Origin: Sporosarcina sp. FSL K6-1522
Lineage (GTDB): Bacteria > Bacillota > Bacilli > Bacillales_A > Planococcaceae
NCBI RefSeq assembly: GCF_038622445.1
Contig: NZ_CP152019.1
Location: 2,640,501 to 2,704,500, forward strand
Length of the DNA stretch: 64,000 nucleotides
Direction of reading: 5' to 3'
Part shown: positions 54,103 to 63,885 of the stretch, piece after piece
Layout of the letters: each line of letters starts with the position of its first letter
How positions within the stretch are numbered: position 1 is the first letter of the stretch
Program-made: the position numbers and the translations under genes
The notes under the pieces: model-generated
The model's input: the letters and a program-made list of their open reading frames with translations, nothing else
What the model was told of the DNA's origin: nothing
The model's database searches: none

Positions 54103-55217
54103 AAAAAGTGAATGGGCACGAGATTATTACGCTTTTTGAACAATGGTCACCGAAGCGCTTTGCGATGGAAGGGGATCCAGTTGGTCTACATATTGGGCAG
54201 CTAAACAGAGCGGTTGAAAATGTATTGGTCACATTGGATGTCAATGAGGAAGTAATTGATGAAGCAATCCGGAAAGGCGCTACACTGGTCCTTGCGCATC
54301 ATCCACCTATTTTTAGGCCGTTGAAAGGGATTGCGACGGACACACCACAAGGAAGAATGATTGAAAAGTGCATAAAAAAAGATATTGCTGTTTACGCAGC
54401 TCATACGAATCTTGATGTTGCACGGGGTGGCGTGAATGATATGCTGGCAGCGAAATTAGGTCTCGTTGATACAGAAATTCTTGAATCTACTTATTCTGAA
54501 CCGCTTTATAAGCTAAGCATCTTCAGCCCAGTGACACATGCAGAGGCGATACGACAGGCATTAGTGCAAGCGGGTGCGGGGGCGATTGGTGAGTACACGG
54601 GCTGCAGTTTTAGCTCAGTAGGAACCGGACGTTTTACACCAGGAGCAGATGCAAATCCCTATATTGGTGAAAGTGGAACGGGGGAAGTTGTTGAGGAAGA
54701 GAAAATCGAAGTCGTTCTCCCAGGTTCACTTCGCAATCAAGTGCTGAAGGCCATGTTGGCTAGCCATCCATATGAAGAGCCTGCATATGATGTGGTACTG
54801 CTCGACCAGCAGGCTGATGAATATGGATTAGGTCGTGTTGGCAAACTCGCTGAAAAAACGACGCTCACTGCATTTGCCGCATATGTGAAAAATGTGTTTG
54901 GTGTTCCAGCGCTTCGCTTTGTCGGTCATCCTGATACGCCAATTCGAAAAGTAGCTGTGCTCGGTGGGGACGGCAATAAATATATTGGAGCTGCTAAGAG
55001 ACGTGGGGCAGACGTGCTTGTAACAGGCGATTTATACTATCATGTTGCCCATGATGCACAAGCGATGGGACTTGCTGTCATCGACCCGGGGCATAATATT
55101 GAAAAAGTGATGATTCATGGGGTGGCAGAATATATGCAAGGAGCTTGTACGCGGGCAGGATATGATGTGACGTTTCTTGAATCAGAAATCATTACGGAAC
55201 CATTTACGTTTATCTGA
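54099..55217 (+). CDS. Nif3-like dinuclear metal-centre protein YqfO
   Basis: Hexameric NIF3/DUF34 protein of 372 residues. Metal-ligand histidines are in LAHHPPIFRPLK and AAHTNLDV, and the second half has VTGDLYYHVAHDAQ and DPGHNIEK. Between the halves is the CutA/PII-like insertion (LSIFSPVTHAEAIRQALVQA onward) characteristic of the YqfO subgroup. Function is unsettled; metal or GTP-cyclohydrolase-like roles have been proposed. It overlaps trmK by four bases. Confidence 0.95.
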   Translation: MKKVNGHEIITLFEQWSPKRFAMEGDPVGLHIGQLNRAVENVLVTLDVNEEVIDEAIRKGATLVLAHHPPIFRPLKGIATDTPQGRMIEKCIKKDIAVYAAHTNLDVARGGVNDMLAAKLGLVDTEILESTYSEPLYKLSIFSPVTHAEAIRQALVQAGAGAIGEYTGCSFSSVGTGRFTPGADANPYIGESGTGEVVEEEKIEVVLPGSLRNQVLKAMLASHPYEEPAYDVVLLDQQADEYGLGRVGKLAEKTTLTAFAAYVKNVFGVPALRFVGHPDTPIRKVAVLGGDGNKYIGAAKRRGADVLVTGDLYYHVAHDAQAMGLAVIDPGHNIEKVMIHGVAEYMQGACTRAGYDVTFLESEIITEPFTFI

Positions 55218-55273
55218 ATTCAGCAGAAAAACCTTGCTTCCATTAGTGCGTAATTGATATGAATAACTATGCT

Positions 55274-55310
55274 AAAAACCGGTCACTTCACGTTTGAAGG
55301 ACCGGTTTTT
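55274..55310. terminator. Bidirectional terminator between the nif3 gene and ispH
   Basis: AAAAACCGGTC/GACCGGTTTTT arms with a 15-base loop, between convergent genes. Confidence 0.92.
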
Positions 55311-55323
55311 GTTAGTGCTATTT

Positions 55324-56301
55324 TTATGACGTAGTATATGGTTCAATGCGTTCGACAGGCGTCGGATTTTTAATTTTAGGTAAGATTTTTTCAAGCTGGA
55401 ATTTACGCTCAGGAAGATGTGTAGTAGCATCTTCGGGATCGAACTTTTCAAGAAACGCGATGACTTCACGAACGATTAATGTCGGTGTCGATGCGCCCGC
55501 AGTAACAGAAACCGTATTGACACCTTCTAGCCATTTGACGTCTAGCTCAGAGACGTCTGAAATGCGGTAGGAAGGAGTATCTGCAATTTCAACAGAAACC
55601 TGTGTTAGTCGATTGGAGTTGTTACTCTTCGGATCCCCTACAACGATGAGCAGATCAGATTGGCCTGCTTGCTCTGCCACTGCTTCTTGTCTGACTTGTG
55701 TTGCGAGACAAATTTCTTTATGGACTTCGATATGCGGATACTTCAATTTGAGTGCGTCCATAATATGAACAACATCCCATTGACTCATCGTCGTTTGGTT
55801 TGTGACGAGCAATTTGTCGTTTTGAATGGTTAAATTTTCAACATCTTCAATTGTTTCAATGAGATGGACCGCAGTTGGTGCCACGCCGATTGCACCTTCA
55901 GGCTCTGGATGATATTTTTTACCGATGTAAATGATGTCATAGCCTTCGGAAGTCTTTTCCTCAATCAAATCATGGGTAACCGTTACATCTGGGCAAGTCG
56001 CATCGATGGACACAAGCCCTTTTCTTTTGGCGAGTTCGCGAACTTCGGGAGATACACCGTGAGCCGTGAAAATCACTGTGCCCGTATCGACCTTTTCCAA
56101 AATTTCGAGACGATTTTTTCCATCCAGTGTGATGATGCCATCTTCTTCAAATGCATCTGTTACATGTTTGTTATGGACAATCATTCCTAATATATAAATG
56201 GGCCTCGGCAACGTTTTGTCGAGTGCCGCATTTCTTGCGATGATCATTGCATCGACAACCCCATAGCAATATCCTCTAGGGGAAATCTTCAATACTTTCA
56301 T
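55324..56301 (-). CDS. ispH: 4-hydroxy-3-methylbut-2-enyl diphosphate reductase
   Basis: Last step of the MEP pathway, producing IPP and DMAPP; an iron-sulfur enzyme. Conserved cysteines lie in [23 protein letters not shown] and [10 protein letters not shown], and [20 protein letters not shown] and [16 protein letters not shown] are family marks. 325 residues. ATG 56301 follows GAGGAGTGGTAATGC. Together with ispG at 62281 this indicates a MEP-pathway organism. Confidence 0.97.
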   Translation of the reverse strand: MKVLKISPRGYCYGVVDAMIIARNAALDKTLPRPIYILGMIVHNKHVTDAFEEDGIITLDGKNRLEILEKVDTGTVIFTAHGVSPEVRELAKRKGLVSIDATCPDVTVTHDLIEEKTSEGYDIIYIGKKYHPEPEGAIGVAPTAVHLIETIEDVENLTIQNDKLLVTNQTTMSQWDVVHIMDALKLKYPHIEVHKEICLATQVRQEAVAEQAGQSDLLIVVGDPKSNNSNRLTQVSVEIADTPSYRISDVSELDVKWLEGVNTVSVTAGASTPTLIVREVIAFLEKFDPEDATTHLPERKFQLEKILPKIKNPTPVERIEPYTTS

Positions 56302-56367
56302 GCATTACCACTCCTCAAATAGAGATATACATCCTATTATAGCGGAGTCATGCGACTGATTCAAAAA

Positions 56368-56814
56368 TTATAGATTGGGTGGCTGGAAGATACGTGGAAT
56401 GGAACTGCCGAGCGATGCGCTTTGGGCCACAGTTGAGGCTCCGGTACTGGCAGCTCCTGCTGCGGCAGCCCCAGCCCCAGCTGCGGGAAGGGATTGGAAT
56501 CCTTTATAAAGTCTCCACATGGCGGGTAAGTTCTGGACCATAGGTGCAAATTGCTGAACGATTGGCGCGAATTGTTGCGCCGTATTCATGAACTGATTGG
56601 CGGTTTGCATATAAGCTTCTAAGCGTGATGGCGATTGTTGCATACCCTGTCCGGGCATTTGATTGGAAGCTGGCTCATTCATCATCGGACCGTTTGGGAA
56701 GGGGTTTGCTTGCCCTTGCCCCATTTGAGGAGGTGGTGCGAAGCTCATTTGTTGTCCCATAGGAAGGGGCTGCGCTTGTTGTCCAGCGAATGGATAAAAG
56801 GTTTGATACCTCAT
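56368..56814 (-). CDS. YqfQ/VrrA-like protein
   Basis: Low-complexity 148-residue protein rich in Q, P, G, M (GQQAQPLPMGQQMSFAPPPQ at the start), a helical middle (SRLEAYMQTANQFMNTAQQF) and an alanine-rich LPAAGAGAAAAGAASTGAS section. It matches the YqfQ/VrrA type by composition and by location between ispH and cshB. In B. anthracis vrrA carries variable repeats; here the repeats are weak. ATG follows GAAAGGAGATCATT. Function unknown. Confidence 0.8.
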   Translation of the reverse strand: MRYQTFYPFAGQQAQPLPMGQQMSFAPPPQMGQGQANPFPNGPMMNEPASNQMPGQGMQQSPSRLEAYMQTANQFMNTAQQFAPIVQQFAPMVQNLPAMWRLYKGFQSLPAAGAGAAAAGAASTGASTVAQSASLGSSIPRIFQPPNL

Positions 56815-56929
56815 AATGATCTCCTTTCAATAAAATCAGAATGAACTGTCACATTGTATACTATGCAAAAATCACATACGGCGGCACAGAATCGTGGTAC
56901 AATAGAGGTACGATTAGGAGGAACACCAA

Positions 56930-58225
56930 ATGTCTAAATATACTGATTATCAATTCAAACCATTTCTTCGCGAAGCAATCGGGAGGCTTGGCTTTGAAAA
57001 TCCAACACCGATTCAAAAAGAAATGATTCCGCTCATTTTAAAGGGGACGAATGCAATTGGGCAGGCGCATACAGGAACGGGGAAATCACATAGCTTTCTC
57101 ATTCCTGTCTTAGAACGGATAGATGCAGCAGTCGATGAGTTGCAAGCGGTTATTACAGCACCAACAAGAGAACTGGCAACTCAGCTCTTCAACGAACTGA
57201 CGAAGATGATTGAGGGGACGGAAATACGTGCTTCTTTACTAATTGGAGGGACGGACAAGCAACGATCTATCGGAAAACTAAAATCTAATCCGCAAATCGT
57301 TGTCGGGACACCAGGACGTATTAGTGATATGGCTGAAAACGGAGCGCTTGCGATTCATACAGCTTCTATTTTAGTGATTGATGAGGCAGATCTTGCATTC
57401 GACATGGGCTTCATTGAAGATATCGATAAATTCGCATCAAAAATGCCAACAGGGCTTGAAATGTATGTATTTTCAGCTACGATCCCGGAAAAACTGAAAC
57501 CGTTCTTAACCAAATATATGGAATCGCCTGTTCACGTAAAAATTGGTGAACGGAAGCCGCTAACGGAAGGCATGCATTATGCACTTGTACCCGTGCGCAG
57601 TATGAACAAAAAGAAAAAGTTGTTGCATGTCATGGAAGCCATCAATCCTTACTTGGCGATTATTTTTACAAATACGCGTCAAAATGCAGACAATCTTGCG
57701 GATTATCTAGCGGAAAATGGCATTAAAGCCGGCAGAATTCATGGTGATTTAACACCACGTGAACGAACGCGGATGATGAAACAAGTGCGCGATCTCGAAT
57801 TCCAATATATCGTCGCAACAGATCTTGCAGCACGCGGGATTGATATTCCGGGTGTGAGCCATGTTATTAACTTCGAATTGCCGGAGGATCTTGAATTTTT
57901 CATTCACCGAGTGGGACGTACTGCACGTGCAGGGCTGGAAGGAACAGCTATTACACTGTATGAGCCATCTGAAGATGATAAAATCGTGCGAATTGAAAAG
58001 CTAGGCATTCCATTTGTCCATGAAGACGTGAAAAATGGCGAATGGACTGAAGTAAAAGAGCGCCATTCGAGAAAAAATCGTGTCAAAGAAGAAGATGACA
58101 TTGATCGGAAAGCGACTTCGTTTGTGCGGAAACCAGCGAAAGTGAAACCAGGCTACAAAAAGAAAATGGCGCAAGAAGTAGAACGCTTTAAAAAGCGTGA
58201 AAGGAGATTGAATCGTAAAAAATGA
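56930..58225 (+). CDS. cshB: DEAD-box RNA helicase CshB
   Basis: ATP-dependent RNA helicase linked to cold growth and mRNA turnover. Helicase motifs in order: Q motif ([13 protein letters not shown]), I (AHTGTGKS), Ia (PTRELA), Ib (GTPGR), II (DEAD), III (SAT), V ([10 protein letters not shown]) and VI (HRVGRTAR); a basic C-terminal tail ends [11 protein letters not shown]. It has 431 residues. ATG follows GGAGGAACACCAA. The stop overlaps nfo (ATGA). Confidence 0.95.
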   Translation: MSKYTDYQFKPFLREAIGRLGFENPTPIQKEMIPLILKGTNAIGQAHTGTGKSHSFLIPVLERIDAAVDELQAVITAPTRELATQLFNELTKMIEGTEIRASLLIGGTDKQRSIGKLKSNPQIVVGTPGRISDMAENGALAIHTASILVIDEADLAFDMGFIEDIDKFASKMPTGLEMYVFSATIPEKLKPFLTKYMESPVHVKIGERKPLTEGMHYALVPVRSMNKKKKLLHVMEAINPYLAIIFTNTRQNADNLADYLAENGIKAGRIHGDLTPRERTRMMKQVRDLEFQYIVATDLAARGIDIPGVSHVINFELPEDLEFFIHRVGRTARAGLEGTAITLYEPSEDDKIVRIEKLGIPFVHEDVKNGEWTEVKERHSRKNRVKEEDDIDRKATSFVRKPAKVKPGYKKKMAQEVERFKKRERRLNRKK

Positions 58226-59127
58226 CAAATGACCAACCATTATTGCTCGGTTCTCACGTTTCGATGAGTGGTAGCAAAATGTTGCTAGGTTCAAGTGAGG
58301 AAGCGGCTAGTTACGGAGCAACAACCTTTATGATTTATACAGGCGCACCTCAGAACACGCGGAGGAAGCCGATTGAAGAGTTGAATATCGCAGCAGGCCA
58401 ACTGCATATGGAGGAACACGGACAATCCAATATTGTTGTCCATGCCCCTTATATCATCAACATTGCAAATACAACCAAGCCGGAAACATTTGAATTAGGC
58501 GTGAACTTTTTGCAAAAGGAAATTGAGCGAACAGCTGCGCTAGGCGTCAACCAAATTGTCCTTCACCCTGGTGCACATGTTGGTGCAGGTGCTGATAAAG
58601 GTATTGCTAAAATTATCGAAGGGCTTAACGAAGTTCTTTCCCAAGACTATCCTGTGCGCATTGCACTTGAAACGATGGCTGGAAAAGGGACTGAATGTGG
58701 TCGGAATTTCGAAGAGATTGCGGCAATTATTGATGGTGTTACACATAACGAACGCTTGTCAGTGTGTTTTGATACTTGTCACGTTCATGACGCCGGCTAT
58801 GACATTGTAGGTGATTTCGAGGGCGTGCTTAAAGAGTTTGACAGCATTGTCGGATTGGATAGAATTTCTGTTATTCACGTCAATGATAGTAAAAATGAAC
58901 GGGGCGCTAAGAAAGACCGCCATGAGAATATTGGATTCGGCCATATTGGCTTTGAACCATTATCCTATATTGTCCATCTTGACAAGTTCCAGTCCATTCC
59001 TAAAATTCTTGAAACACCTTTTGTAGGTGCTGATCCGAAAAATAAATTGGCTCCTTATCAAATTGAAATCGACATGTTGAAAGCGAAATCATTCCAACCA
59101 GCTAAAATTGACCAGCTGCGAGGCTGA
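58222..59127 (+). CDS. nfo: Endonuclease IV (AP endonuclease)
   Basis: Zinc-dependent TIM-barrel AP endonuclease in base excision repair; in Bacillales it also protects spore DNA. Metal ligands and motifs: [55 protein letters not shown] and [20 protein letters not shown]. 301 residues. It starts in the cshB stop codon (ATGA) and ends at a strong terminator. Confidence 0.97.
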   Translation: MTNDQPLLLGSHVSMSGSKMLLGSSEEAASYGATTFMIYTGAPQNTRRKPIEELNIAAGQLHMEEHGQSNIVVHAPYIINIANTTKPETFELGVNFLQKEIERTAALGVNQIVLHPGAHVGAGADKGIAKIIEGLNEVLSQDYPVRIALETMAGKGTECGRNFEEIAAIIDGVTHNERLSVCFDTCHVHDAGYDIVGDFEGVLKEFDSIVGLDRISVIHVNDSKNERGAKKDRHENIGFGHIGFEPLSYIVHLDKFQSIPKILETPFVGADPKNKLAPYQIEIDMLKAKSFQPAKIDQLRG

Positions 59128-59138
59128 TAATAAGGAAG

Positions 59139-59178
59139 CCCATCTGCAATTGTTCACGCTAATTGCAGATGGGTTTTT
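59139..59178. terminator. Bidirectional terminator after nfo
   Basis: CCCATCTGCAATT/AATTGCAGATGGG stem with a nine-base loop and TTTTT, 11 bases after the nfo stop and before the convergent DUF2624 gene. Confidence 0.92.
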
Positions 59179-59189
59179 ACTTTGTTTAA

Positions 59190-59438
59190 TCATTTCGTCG
59201 CATCCATGTATTTCTGAAATAATTGTTCGGTTTTTTTTCTACCAATTACTCCACGAACTTTATTGATGAATGTTTCGGGAACCCCAGTGAAAAGCCAATG
59301 GAATGAAATGTCGTCAAGCAACGGGCGCAACGCCCTGATTTCGGCGATCGAAAGATCTACACCATACTGCGCGGCAATCACTCTTACCTCACGATCACTT
59401 TTCACTTTTACTTCATTTAATAACTGTGCGTAGTCCAT
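59190..59438 (-). CDS. DUF2624 protein, YqfT type
   Basis: An 82-residue helical protein starting MDYAQLLNEVKVKSDREVRV. The helices around ADIRALRPLL-like AEIRALRPLLDDISFHWL and INKVRGVIGRKKTEQLFQKY, plus the site between nfo and the zinc operon, match YqfT/DUF2624. Function unknown. ATG at 59438 follows AAAGAAGGAATGTGG. Confidence 0.85.
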   Translation of the reverse strand: MDYAQLLNEVKVKSDREVRVIAAQYGVDLSIAEIRALRPLLDDISFHWLFTGVPETFINKVRGVIGRKKTEQLFQKYMDATK

Positions 59439-59463
59439 TCCACATTCCTTCTTTCTTAAAAGG

Positions 59464-59492
59464 TTGTTTTCCTTCGCCTCTTCGTTTATACT
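59464..59492 (+). promoter_or_regulatory. Predicted sigma-A promoter of znuC-znuB-zur
   Basis: TTGTTT, 17 bases, TATACT, ending nine bases before the Zur box. Confidence 0.65.
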
Positions 59493-59501
59493 TTTACAAG
59501 T

Positions 59502-59522
59502 AAATCGGAATGATTCCTGTTA
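59502..59522 (+). promoter_or_regulatory. Zur box
   Basis: AAATCGGAATGATTCCTGTTA is close to the Zur consensus (AAATCGTAAT-N-ATTACGATTT), with the central palindrome CGGAAT-G-ATTCCTG. It overlaps the expected transcript start, so Zur with zinc would block the operon. Confidence 0.8.
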
Positions 59523-59555
59523 TCTTTTTTGCAGGGATGAGGAAAGGAAATTCAA

Positions 59556-60326
59556 ATGACAAACACGATTATTCAATTGGACGATGTCAGTTTCAGTTAT
59601 GAACAATCCCTCGCCCTTGATCATATTTCTTTGCAAGTTAGAGAAGGGGAGTTTTGGGCGTTAATAGGTCCAAATGGTTCGGGAAAATCGACGCTACTGA
59701 ACATCATTTTAGGACTACTGACACCAACGAGTGGTACCGTTAAATTATTTGGTACAGAGATGGCATCTTTCAAACAACGCGAACGGATTGGTTATGTTTC
59801 ACAGAAATCCAATTCGTTTAACTCGGGCTTTCCAGCAACAGTACTTGAAGTTGTGCGAAGTGGCTTAACTCGAACGGTTGGATTATTTAAAAGCTTTTCT
59901 AAACAAGATGAACAACGCGCATTGGAAGCACTTAAAATTGTTGGCATGGATCGTTTTGCCAAGCAAAATATTGGTGAACTATCAGGTGGCCAGCAGCAGC
60001 GAGTGTTCATAGCGCGAGCATTAGCAGGTAAACCAGAGCTACTCATTATGGATGAGCCGACAGTCGGGATCGATCAGCAAAATGTTGAATCGTTCTATTC
60101 TATGCTCAATACGTTAAATCGTGAGCATGGCATCGCAATTGTTATCGTCACACATGAGATTGACTTAGTGACGGATCTTGCGACACATGTGGCGTGCTTG
60201 AATCGGACCATCCATTTTCATGGTGTTCAATCTGCCTATAAAAATATGGGGGATGAAGAAGTTTCAAAATGGTACGGGCATCCTGTACGACGCGTTCACC
60301 AGCAGGCGAAAGAGGTGGAACAATGA
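59556..60326 (+). CDS. znuC: Zinc ABC transporter ATPase ZnuC
   Basis: ATP-binding subunit (256 aa) of a high-affinity metal importer. Walker A GPNGSGKSTLLN, signature LSGGQQQRVFIARAL, Walker B LLIMDEPTVGID and the H-loop in VIVTHEIDL are intact. Zinc specificity is inferred from the Zur box and the zur gene in the same operon. ATG follows GGAAAGGAAATTCAA. The stop overlaps znuB (ATGA). Confidence 0.92.
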   Translation: MTNTIIQLDDVSFSYEQSLALDHISLQVREGEFWALIGPNGSGKSTLLNIILGLLTPTSGTVKLFGTEMASFKQRERIGYVSQKSNSFNSGFPATVLEVVRSGLTRTVGLFKSFSKQDEQRALEALKIVGMDRFAKQNIGELSGGQQQRVFIARALAGKPELLIMDEPTVGIDQQNVESFYSMLNTLNREHGIAIVIVTHEIDLVTDLATHVACLNRTIHFHGVQSAYKNMGDEEVSKWYGHPVRRVHQQAKEVEQ

Positions 60327-61189
60327 TTAGCGCTATATTATCGTATGAATTTTTGCAAAATGCTTTTCTTTCAGGACTAATCATTGGGGTCATTGCGCCT
60401 TTACTTGGTTTGTTTATCGTCGTCAGAAGGCTAGCGCTTATTGCGGATGCACTTAGTCATGTGGCATTAGCGGGTATTGCAGGAAGCCTTTATTTGAGCC
60501 AGCAAGTGTTCTTTTTCGCGGCCTTGAATCCTGTTTACTTAGGCATCGCTTCCGCAGTTGGTGGTTCACTGTTGATTGAGAAGTTGAGAGGGGCTTATCG
60601 GCATTATGAAGAGCTGGCAATTCCAGTTATCTTGTCGGCGGGTATCGGTATTGGAGCTATTTTTATATCGTTATCGAAAGGGTTTGGCTCAGACTTAATC
60701 GGCTACTTGTTTGGCTCTGTATCTGCGGTAAGTCGACAGGATCTCATTATTGTCAGCGTTATTGCACTTATTGTTATTCTATTTATTCGTTTATTGTATA
60801 AAGAGTTGTTTACGTTGTCCTTCGATTCAGAATATGCGAAAGTATCGGGGGTAAATGCCCGTTATATTCAGATGGCATTTATGATTATTACGGCGCTCGT
60901 GATAGGGGCTTCTATGCGCATTGTCGGGATTTTGCTTGTATCTTCGCTAATGACAATCCCGGTTGCGGCGGCTATGCAATTAGCAAAAAGCTTCCGAGGA
61001 GCTATGATCTATTCCATTATTTTTGGTGAAGTGTCGGTGGTTATTGGCCTTGTATCTGCTTTCTATTTAGACATTGCACCGGGTGGAACGATTGTCGTGA
61101 CGTCGATTATTATTTTACTGCTCGTTCTCGCTTGGAAAAAACTACGGGGTGGTCATAACGCCCAAGTTGTGAAGGAGGGAATTGTATGA
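60323..61189 (+). CDS. znuB: Zinc ABC transporter permease ZnuB
   Basis: Membrane subunit of 288 residues of the ABC-3 family, with about eight helices. VRRLALIADALSHVALAGIA near the N-terminus is the family signature, and ILLVSSLMTIPVAAAMQLAK lies later. ATG 60323 behind GAGGTGGAACA is used; an in-frame upstream GTG lies within znuC. It overlaps znuC and zur by four bases each. No substrate-binding protein gene (znuA) is in the operon. Confidence 0.93.
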   Translation: MISAILSYEFLQNAFLSGLIIGVIAPLLGLFIVVRRLALIADALSHVALAGIAGSLYLSQQVFFFAALNPVYLGIASAVGGSLLIEKLRGAYRHYEELAIPVILSAGIGIGAIFISLSKGFGSDLIGYLFGSVSAVSRQDLIIVSVIALIVILFIRLLYKELFTLSFDSEYAKVSGVNARYIQMAFMIITALVIGASMRIVGILLVSSLMTIPVAAAMQLAKSFRGAMIYSIIFGEVSVVIGLVSAFYLDIAPGGTIVVTSIIILLLVLAWKKLRGGHNAQVVKEGIV

Positions 61190-61602
61190 CACTAGATGAA
61201 GCATGGCGCATACTGCAGGACAATCAATTTAAACGCACAAAAAATCGGGAGACGATTTTACATTTTTTTTCGAAAAATGACCGCTATTTGACCGCTTTAG
61301 AGGTCAGAAACTTTATGGAAGATGACAATCCGGGTATTAGTTTTGATACGATTTACCGCAATTTGTCGACTTTTTCGGAACTGGGGATTCTGGAAGAAAC
61401 GGATTTAAACGGAGAACGGCATTTTCGGATGCAATGTGAGCCCGGTGTCCACCACCATCACTTCATCTGTACAGCTTGTGGCAAGACGCGCAGTATTCCG
61501 CATTGCCCAATGGAGATGATTACCGTGAACTTGCAAGACTATGAAGTAGAAGGACATAAATTCGAAATCTACGGCAAGTGTCCTAGATGTGTAGCGAATT
61601 AA
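61186..61602 (+). CDS. zur: Fur-family zinc regulator Zur
   Basis: Zinc-sensing repressor, 138 residues. N-terminal winged helix (KRTKNRETILHFFSKNDRYL) and a C-terminal dimer domain with the metal motif HHHHFICTACGK and two structural CxxC pairs (CTAC and CPRC). Zur rather than Fur is inferred from the operon with znuC-znuB and the Zur box. Last gene of the operon, with autoregulation likely. Confidence 0.92.
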   Translation: MTLDEAWRILQDNQFKRTKNRETILHFFSKNDRYLTALEVRNFMEDDNPGISFDTIYRNLSTFSELGILEETDLNGERHFRMQCEPGVHHHHFICTACGKTRSIPHCPMEMITVNLQDYEVEGHKFEIYGKCPRCVAN

Positions 61603-61653
61603 GAACAGTGCAAGCCCCTAGATACTGTTCTATGTGGAATTTTCTTTTTCGTT

Positions 61654-61702
61654 AAAAAAGACGATGTGCATCCCTATAATCAGGTTGCACATCGTCTTTT
61701 TA
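61654..61702. terminator. Bidirectional terminator between zur and the nucleotidase gene
   Basis: AAAAAAGACGATGTGCA/TGCACATCGTCTTTTT arms around a 15-base loop. Confidence 0.92.
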
Positions 61703-62284
61703 TTTTACAGGTTCTTCAACTGGAAAAAGTTTTTTGATCCAATTGTTCGCTTCCTGCCAATCATTGACTCGAATAACGCCTTCAGGAATCGGCTCCCGAT
61801 TATATGGGGTATCGAATAGAATAACGGGAATATTAAGCTCTTCGTGGATTTCCACGGCATTATCATGTTTGTCCTCGAAGAAGGCATGGACACCAAACTT
61901 TTTCGCCGTTTCAATTTTGTGATGACTACCAACGAGTTCGATATGATCGAAAGGAATGTCTTCCCGTTTAAACCAATCACGTGTGACATCGTACACTTGT
62001 TGACCACGCGCGGAAATATAATACAGTTCGAATTGTTTTTTCCAATCATCTAGCACTTTTTTAGCAAAGGCTTGGGTAGGGGAAGTACCGTAAATATGCG
62101 CTTCCGCTCCCATATACCATTGCCAAAAGACTTCTTTATCTACTGGGAATGCTTTAGTCAAGTCGTATTCTGTAATGTCTTCTAGCACAAGATTGCATCC
62201 AAATTGCTGATTAATATGCGGCAACAGGGAAGTGGGGCATGTCACCGTACCATCGATGTCGATGCCGAATCGAAGATTTCTCAT
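61700..62284 (-). CDS. HAD-family 5'-nucleotidase, YqfW type
   Basis: Predicted deoxy-pyrimidine 5'-nucleotidase (type C) of 194 residues. HAD motif I is [12 protein letters not shown], motif II around YYISARGQQ, motif III the K of [11 protein letters not shown] and motif [11 protein letters not shown]. Substrate assignment is family-based. ATG 62284 overlaps the ispG stop by four bases, so it is co-transcribed as the downstream gene of ispG. Confidence 0.9.
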   Translation of the reverse strand: MRNLRFGIDIDGTVTCPTSLLPHINQQFGCNLVLEDITEYDLTKAFPVDKEVFWQWYMGAEAHIYGTSPTQAFAKKVLDDWKKQFELYYISARGQQVYDVTRDWFKREDIPFDHIELVGSHHKIETAKKFGVHAFFEDKHDNAVEIHEELNIPVILFDTPYNREPIPEGVIRVNDWQEANNWIKKLFPVEEPVK

Positions 62285-63405
62285 TCGACTTTCCCGCTCT
62301 CAATTAGAAGCTCTTCTTGGCGTTTCTTTTCGAAATATTCTTCCGCGAGTTTATCAATTTCGATTTTTAGTTCATCGACCATTGTTGCTTCGGGTACTTT
62401 ACGAACCGTTTTCCCCTTCATGAAGAGCAGTCCTTCTCCACGTGCGCCAGCGATACCGATATCGGCTTCACGTGCTTCACCTGGGCCGTTAACTGCACAG
62501 CCAAGCACAGCTACTTTAAGTGGTGCTTTAATATGTGAGATATATTCTTCGACTTCGTTGGCAATTGAAATGAGGTCGATTTCGATACGACCACATGTTG
62601 GGCATGAAATAAGTGTTGCAGCGTTTGAAGACAAGCCGAATACTTTTAATAGCTCGCGAGCGACTTTGATTTCTTGCACAGGATCTGCACTTAGCGATAC
62701 GCGCATCGTATTTCCAATGCCTGCTGAAAGAAGTGTGCCAAGTCCCGCTGAACTCTTAATAGACCCTGCAAATAGCGTTCCGGACTCCGTAATGCCAAGA
62801 TGTAACGGATAGTCGAATGCTGCTGCGGCTTTTTTATAGGCTTCAATAGCTAGATTGACATCGGACGCTTTTAACGACACGATAATATCGTGGAAATCGA
62901 GGTCTTCCAATATTTTAATATGGTGAAGCGCACTTTCTACCATTCCATCGGCAGTCGGATAGCCGTATTTTTCAAGAATTTTCTTCTCGAGTGAACCTGC
63001 ATTGACACCAATTCGAATTGGGATGCCTTTTGCTTTCGCCGCATTGACGACTGCCTCGACTTTCGATTGTCTACCGATATTTCCAGGGTTAATACGAATT
63101 TTGTCCGCCCCTTGTTCGATGGCGATCAATGCTAATTTATAGTCAAAGTGAATATCCACAACAAGTGGAATGTTAATGCGCTCTTTAATAGCGCCAATTG
63201 AATACGCCGCACGTTCGTCTGGACAAGCGACACGAACGATTTGACAACCAGCTTCTTCTAAGCGCAAAATCTCTGCAACTGTTGCCTCTACATCATGTGT
63301 TTTTGTCGTCGTCATACTTTGGATGAACAGCTCATCACTACCGCCGATTGTCAAATTACCGACGCGCACCGGGCGTGTATTAGATCTGTGTATCATTGGA
63401 TTCAT
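62281..63405 (-). CDS. ispG: (E)-4-hydroxy-3-methylbut-2-enyl diphosphate synthase
   Basis: Penultimate step of the MEP pathway, a [4Fe-4S] enzyme. TIM barrel start [20 protein letters not shown]; cluster cysteines in [12 protein letters not shown] and [16 protein letters not shown]. 374 residues. ATG 63405 follows AAGGAGAGAGAGAAATAC on the minus strand. First gene of an ispG-nucleotidase pair. Confidence 0.97.
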   Translation of the reverse strand: MNPMIHRSNTRPVRVGNLTIGGSDELFIQSMTTTKTHDVEATVAEILRLEEAGCQIVRVACPDERAAYSIGAIKERINIPLVVDIHFDYKLALIAIEQGADKIRINPGNIGRQSKVEAVVNAAKAKGIPIRIGVNAGSLEKKILEKYGYPTADGMVESALHHIKILEDLDFHDIIVSLKASDVNLAIEAYKKAAAAFDYPLHLGITESGTLFAGSIKSSAGLGTLLSAGIGNTMRVSLSADPVQEIKVARELLKVFGLSSNAATLISCPTCGRIEIDLISIANEVEEYISHIKAPLKVAVLGCAVNGPGEAREADIGIAGARGEGLLFMKGKTVRKVPEATMVDELKIEIDKLAEEYFEKKRQEELLIESGKVE

Positions 63406-63492
63406 GTATTTCTCTCTCTCCTTAGTTGGCTATTGCCTTATAACTACTTACTATTTTAGCAATCAACCTAACAAAAAGACAAGGCGTAACCC

Positions 63493-63840
63493 TTATTGAT
63501 TGGATTCTGTGCAGCTGTCTGATTGTTTTTGGCTAATCGGCAACAATACTTCCACACCGCCAATCAGTTGTTGATTTTTAAGATGTGGGTTGAAGGAGTA
63601 AAAGGCATTCAACCGTTCAATAAAACTCAGTTCTGGGTCAGGATAGAGTGCTAATAACGTTTCGATTGTATCACCAGCAACAGTCGTAACAGTAATCGTT
63701 GTTACATTCTCTTGTTCTTCGCACTGCGTGGTCGGTGATTTAGCGGCGAAAGAAGCGAGCGGAATCGTTCCTTCTGCAAGATCCATACGGATAAAATGGA
63801 AGGTGATGAACAGAATAACAGCAAGTAATAGTGTGCGCAT
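63493..63840 (-). CDS. LysM-domain protein, YqfZ type
   Basis: Exported or membrane-anchored protein of 115 residues: N-terminal signal or anchor (MRTLLLAVILFITFHFIRMD) and a LysM-like domain (VAGDTIETLLALYP ... AFYSFNPHLKNQQLIGGVEV, LLPI) that binds peptidoglycan in the family. ATG 63840 behind GAAGGGGGAATTTCC is preferred to ATG 63861, which contains the ribosome binding site. It occupies the yqfZ position after ispG (yqfY). Confidence 0.82.
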   Translation of the reverse strand: MRTLLLAVILFITFHFIRMDLAEGTIPLASFAAKSPTTQCEEQENVTTITVTTVAGDTIETLLALYPDPELSFIERLNAFYSFNPHLKNQQLIGGVEVLLPISQKQSDSCTESNQ

Positions 63841-63885
63841 GGAAATTCCCCCTTCCATCACTATATGTGCGAAAGGGGGAAGTAT

